DNA from: Strongylocentrotus purpuratus
Lineage: Eukaryota; Echinodermata; Echinoidea; Camarodonta; Strongylocentrotidae
NCBI RefSeq assembly: GCF_000002235.5
Contig: NW_022145533.1
Coordinates: forward strand, 1-64,000
DNA: 64,000 nt
Reading direction: 5' to 3'
Part shown: one piece after another, positions 62,101 to 64,000 of the stretch
How positions within the stretch are numbered: the stretch's first letter is position 1
Layout: the number at the start of each line of letters is the position of its first letter
Translations under genes and position numbers: made by a program
The notes under the pieces: model-generated
Told to the model about the DNA's origin: nothing
Seen by the model: the letters and a program-made list of their open reading frames with translations, nothing else
The model's database searches: none

Positions 62101-64000
62101 TCCAATTGCTGACCAACTTCTGCCTCTGAAGCACTGTGAAATAGGATTGTTGATCGGCTATGATTGTGGAAGAGCTCTGACTCCTCGAGATGTGATTCCC
62201 TCCCAAGACGATGACGGTCCATTTGGAATGAAAACTGACTTGGGATGGAGCATAGTGGGTGTTACAAGTCAAGATGAACAGCACTACAACCCCGATGATC
62301 ACGTTGGCCACAGTCATCGCTTGACAGCACGTGAAATACCCGCTGAACTAGCTGAAAGAGACATGTCCATCAAGAAGAGAGTAACGTTCACTCACAACGT
62401 TACAATCAAGGAAGAGATCAGCCCTTCGTCTGTGCTGAAGCTGATGGAAAGAGATTTCTCAGAGAGCAGAAGTGAGGTACCATTTTCGCAACATGATACA
62501 AGATTTATGAGAATCATGTCGGAGAATGTCCATATCACAGATGATGGTCATTACGAGACTCCTCTTCCCTTTAAAGAAGATGTCGTCAACCTTCCCAACA
62601 ACAGATTCATGGCGGAAAGGAGATTGAGTCATCTAAAGAGAAAGTTTCAAAGAGACTCTGAGTATCATCAGAAATACTCGGAAAAGATGGATGCTCTCTT
62701 GGAGAAAGGATATGCTGAAAGTGTACCAGAATATGACAAGCAGAACGGCCAAGCATGGTACATTCCCCATCATGGGGTAGTACAACCCAACAAGTTACGA
62801 GTTGTGTTTGATTGCATTGCAGAATTTGGAAAGGAATCTCTCAACAAGCAGCTTCTTTCTGGACCAGATCTGACTAACACACTAGTGGGAGTACTTTGCA
62901 GGTTCAGACTGGAACCAATCGCATTTTGTTGCGATATACGTGAGATGTTCTACCAATTCAAGGTGAAGGAAGATCATAGGAAATACCTACGGTATTTGTG
63001 GTGGAAGGATGGAGACTTTCTGCAACAGCCCCATGAGCTAAGAATGACTGTCCATTTGTTTGGGGCGACGTCGTCTCCAGGATGCTCAAACTTTTGTTTG
63101 AAACAGATTGCCAGCGACCATGCTATTGAATTTGGAGAGGATGTAAAGAACTTTGTACATCATAACTTCTACGTGGACGATGGGCTAATATCTGTTCCTA
63201 CCAAAGAAGAGGCCAAGAATCTGATCTCGAGAACCAGAGAGATGTGCAAGAAAGGAGGCCTCCACTTGCACAAATTCATCTCAAACACCCAAGAAGTGCT
63301 GGAAACAGTTCCGGAAGAGGATAGAGCAAAGGGCACTACCAAGACTAATCTCCTACAGGATAAGCTTCCTTTGCAGAAGGCACTTGGGGTGCAATGGTGT
63401 GTGGAATCTGACACGTTCCAATTCAGAGTCACACTCGATGACAGACCTCTAACCAGGCGCGGAATACTGTCAACCGTGATGTCGATCTATGACCCTATGG
63501 GATTACTAGCCCCGATTGTCTTACCTGGTAAGCAGATTCTGCAAGAGCTGTGTAAGATGTCTGCTGATTGGGACGACCCCCTGCCAGATCATCTCAGAGA
63601 AAGATGGGAGAAATGGACAACTGATCTGCATAATCTTGACTCCCTATCAATACAGAGATGCTACAAACCTGCAGACTTCGGTGAGGTTACGACCATGCAG
63701 ATGCACCACTTCTCCGATGCTAGTTCCGAGGGATACGGCCAATGCTCATACATGAGAATTAAGAATGGAGAGGGAAGAGTCCACTGTATCCTGGTGATGG
63801 CAAAGTCCAGGATTGCCCCGCTCAAGGCAGTAACAATACCCCGTTTGGAACTATCAGCTGCCGTTGTTTCCATTAGGGTGAGCACATTTCTTCAGCGAGA
63901 GTTAGCCTTGGAGGACATTGAGCATATCTACTGGACAGACAGCAATGTGGTACTTGGATACATAAACAATGAATCGAAGCGGTTCCATGTGTTCGTAGCA
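59200..64000 (+). mobile_element. BEL/Pao LTR retrotransposon, 5' part, cut by window edge
   Basis: Gag, protease, reverse transcriptase and RNase H in BEL/Pao order fill 60191 to the edge. The upstream ~0.9 kb should hold the 5' LTR and leader: there is a TATA-like CTATAAGAAGG near 59747 and a possible primer-binding stretch TGGTCACGTGAC near 59820. LTR borders cannot be fixed without the 3' copy. The part seen looks whole, with no breaks noticed, so insertion is probably young. It sits in an intron of the WW/ZZ gene in sense orientation. Confidence 0.9.
60191..64000 (+). CDS. BEL/Pao gag-pol polyprotein (partial, runs off the window)
   Basis: An open frame of ~1270 codons from an ATG at 60191. 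An N-terminal coiled Gag region carries a short VPTKD-type tandem repeat (about 60675-60750). A DUF1759-like Gag block (LPLPEPDIFSGDPLQYPSWK) follows, then zinc-knuckle cysteines (CIFC from 61462, CYGCLKRGHLTKKC from 61562) and an aspartic protease (LLDTQSDTTF, ~61836). Reverse transcriptase has its catalytic YVDD at 63170-63181, and a Pao-type A17/RNase H region has HHFSDASSEGYG from 63704. Integrase lies beyond the edge. The family call rests on domain order and motifs. Confidence 0.93.
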   Translation, partial: MSEVDMMGDKEKENPVAEAVDTRSKREVKLTEKGLQYQAETKGKEFKRSISAWRRASNKLRATLSDISDVKVIRQGRDALQQVMDNAISAQEELQILLELAGIDDDSHERLDNIEQEHSELMKGVQEHLLEQESSRKSKVSSKRLSSCQKWVNECSFESQDDVPTKDVPTKDVPTEDVPTTELPTKEPLLNLLTQLQISRLPLPEPDIFSGDPLQYPSWKQAYDILMEHQGIPARDRFFYLKKYLRGPPLELVQGFSLIHNDMAYNRATSELEQRYGDPFIISNAFRDRLDNWPKIPTKDSRGLRRFSDYLRQCQTAIEKIGNLRQLDDERENRKLLSKLPDWLVTKWSRRVYEHRRSHGTFPSFGTFSSFIEEESNIACDPITSIGSLKEDKPKQDRGKSMRALTMRTSSIQDETKRPERKSFCIFCRNHHHLEDCQAFVNQPMSERKKFIREKGLCYGCLKRGHLTKKCRVRSTCRECNKRHPTPLHFDRRPSEERERTSNQEEIQSSNSHTLVNSNATSYVKSAAIVPVWLSHENMKEERLVYALLDTQSDTTFILNSTKDALGLHGLRVNLLLSTMSTKNERIPSEKIKGLTARAFNSEKVIHLPAAYTRDIMPANREHIPTPEVARSFPHLVPIADQLLPLKHCEIGLLIGYDCGRALTPRDVIPSQDDDGPFGMKTDLGWSIVGVTSQDEQHYNPDDHVGHSHRLTAREIPAELAERDMSIKKRVTFTHNVTIKEEISPSSVLKLMERDFSESRSEVPFSQHDTRFMRIMSENVHITDDGHYETPLPFKEDVVNLPNNRFMAERRLSHLKRKFQRDSEYHQKYSEKMDALLEKGYAESVPEYDKQNGQAWYIPHHGVVQPNKLRVVFDCIAEFGKESLNKQLLSGPDLTNTLVGVLCRFRLEPIAFCCDIREMFYQFKVKEDHRKYLRYLWWKDGDFLQQPHELRMTVHLFGATSSPGCSNFCLKQIASDHAIEFGEDVKNFVHHNFYVDDGLISVPTKEEAKNLISRTREMCKKGGLHLHKFISNTQEVLETVPEEDRAKGTTKTNLLQDKLPLQKALGVQWCVESDTFQFRVTLDDRPLTRRGILSTVMSIYDPMGLLAPIVLPGKQILQELCKMSADWDDPLPDHLRERWEKWTTDLHNLDSLSIQRCYKPADFGEVTTMQMHHFSDASSEGYGQCSYMRIKNGEGRVHCILVMAKSRIAPLKAVTIPRLELSAAVVSIRVSTFLQRELALEDIEHIYWTDSNVVLGYINNESKRFHVFVA

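Overview
This is a repeat-rich, AT-rich animal genomic window. It contains a complete intronless Jun (AP-1) gene, the middle of a dystrophin-superfamily gene split into many small exons, tRNA-derived SINEs, many short inverted-repeat DNA transposons, a 5'-truncated LINE and the 5' part of a BEL/Pao retrotransposon. The protein sequences, the abundance of foldback elements and the long poly-C/poly-G runs suggest a marine invertebrate deuterostome, most likely an echinoderm and perhaps a sea urchin. That assignment is inference, because no taxon-diagnostic gene such as rRNA or mtDNA is present.

Layout. From 1 to 26 kb the window is almost free of recognisable host coding sequence. It holds a LINE remnant (2.07-3.17 kb), GATA/AT microsatellites, three copies of a 158-bp palindromic element (5.0, 11.2 and 11.8 kb), a 444-bp MITE with clear target duplications (6.2 kb), an array of about 158-bp tandem repeats (8.8-9.7 kb), a tRNA-derived SINE (9.95 kb), a MITE nested inside a second SINE (13.5-14.2 kb), one orphan spliced exon on the minus strand (16.5-16.8 kb) and a GC-rich 662-bp transposon-like insert (19.4 kb). 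The Jun gene lies at 26.9-27.8 kb. Its promoter carries a perfect TGACATCA-type site, a MEF2-like site, a TATA box and two perfect TGA(G/C)TCA sites, and a CArG/Ets/CRE cluster sits about 0.5 kb further upstream. From 29.6 to 48 kb the sequence is noncoding with microsatellites and MITEs.

From 48.76 to 59.09 kb eleven plus-strand exons join in frame across consensus splice sites into one protein with a WW domain, dystrophin-type EF-hand region and ZZ zinc finger. The fine sequence resembles dystrotelin more than dystrophin, and vertebrate dystrotelin has no WW domain, so this gene is the most interesting host feature. Both ends lie outside what can be resolved. Its introns are loaded with SINEs and MITEs. 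The last visible intron holds a BEL/Pao element whose gag-pol frame is open from 60.19 kb to the window edge.

I saw no rRNA, functional tRNA, CRISPR array or prokaryote-type operon. No wholly new biological system was found. The most novel-looking items are the WW-bearing dystrotelin-like gene, the Jun promoter layout, a MITE family with 6-bp target duplications, and an excess of the palindrome TACCGGTA.
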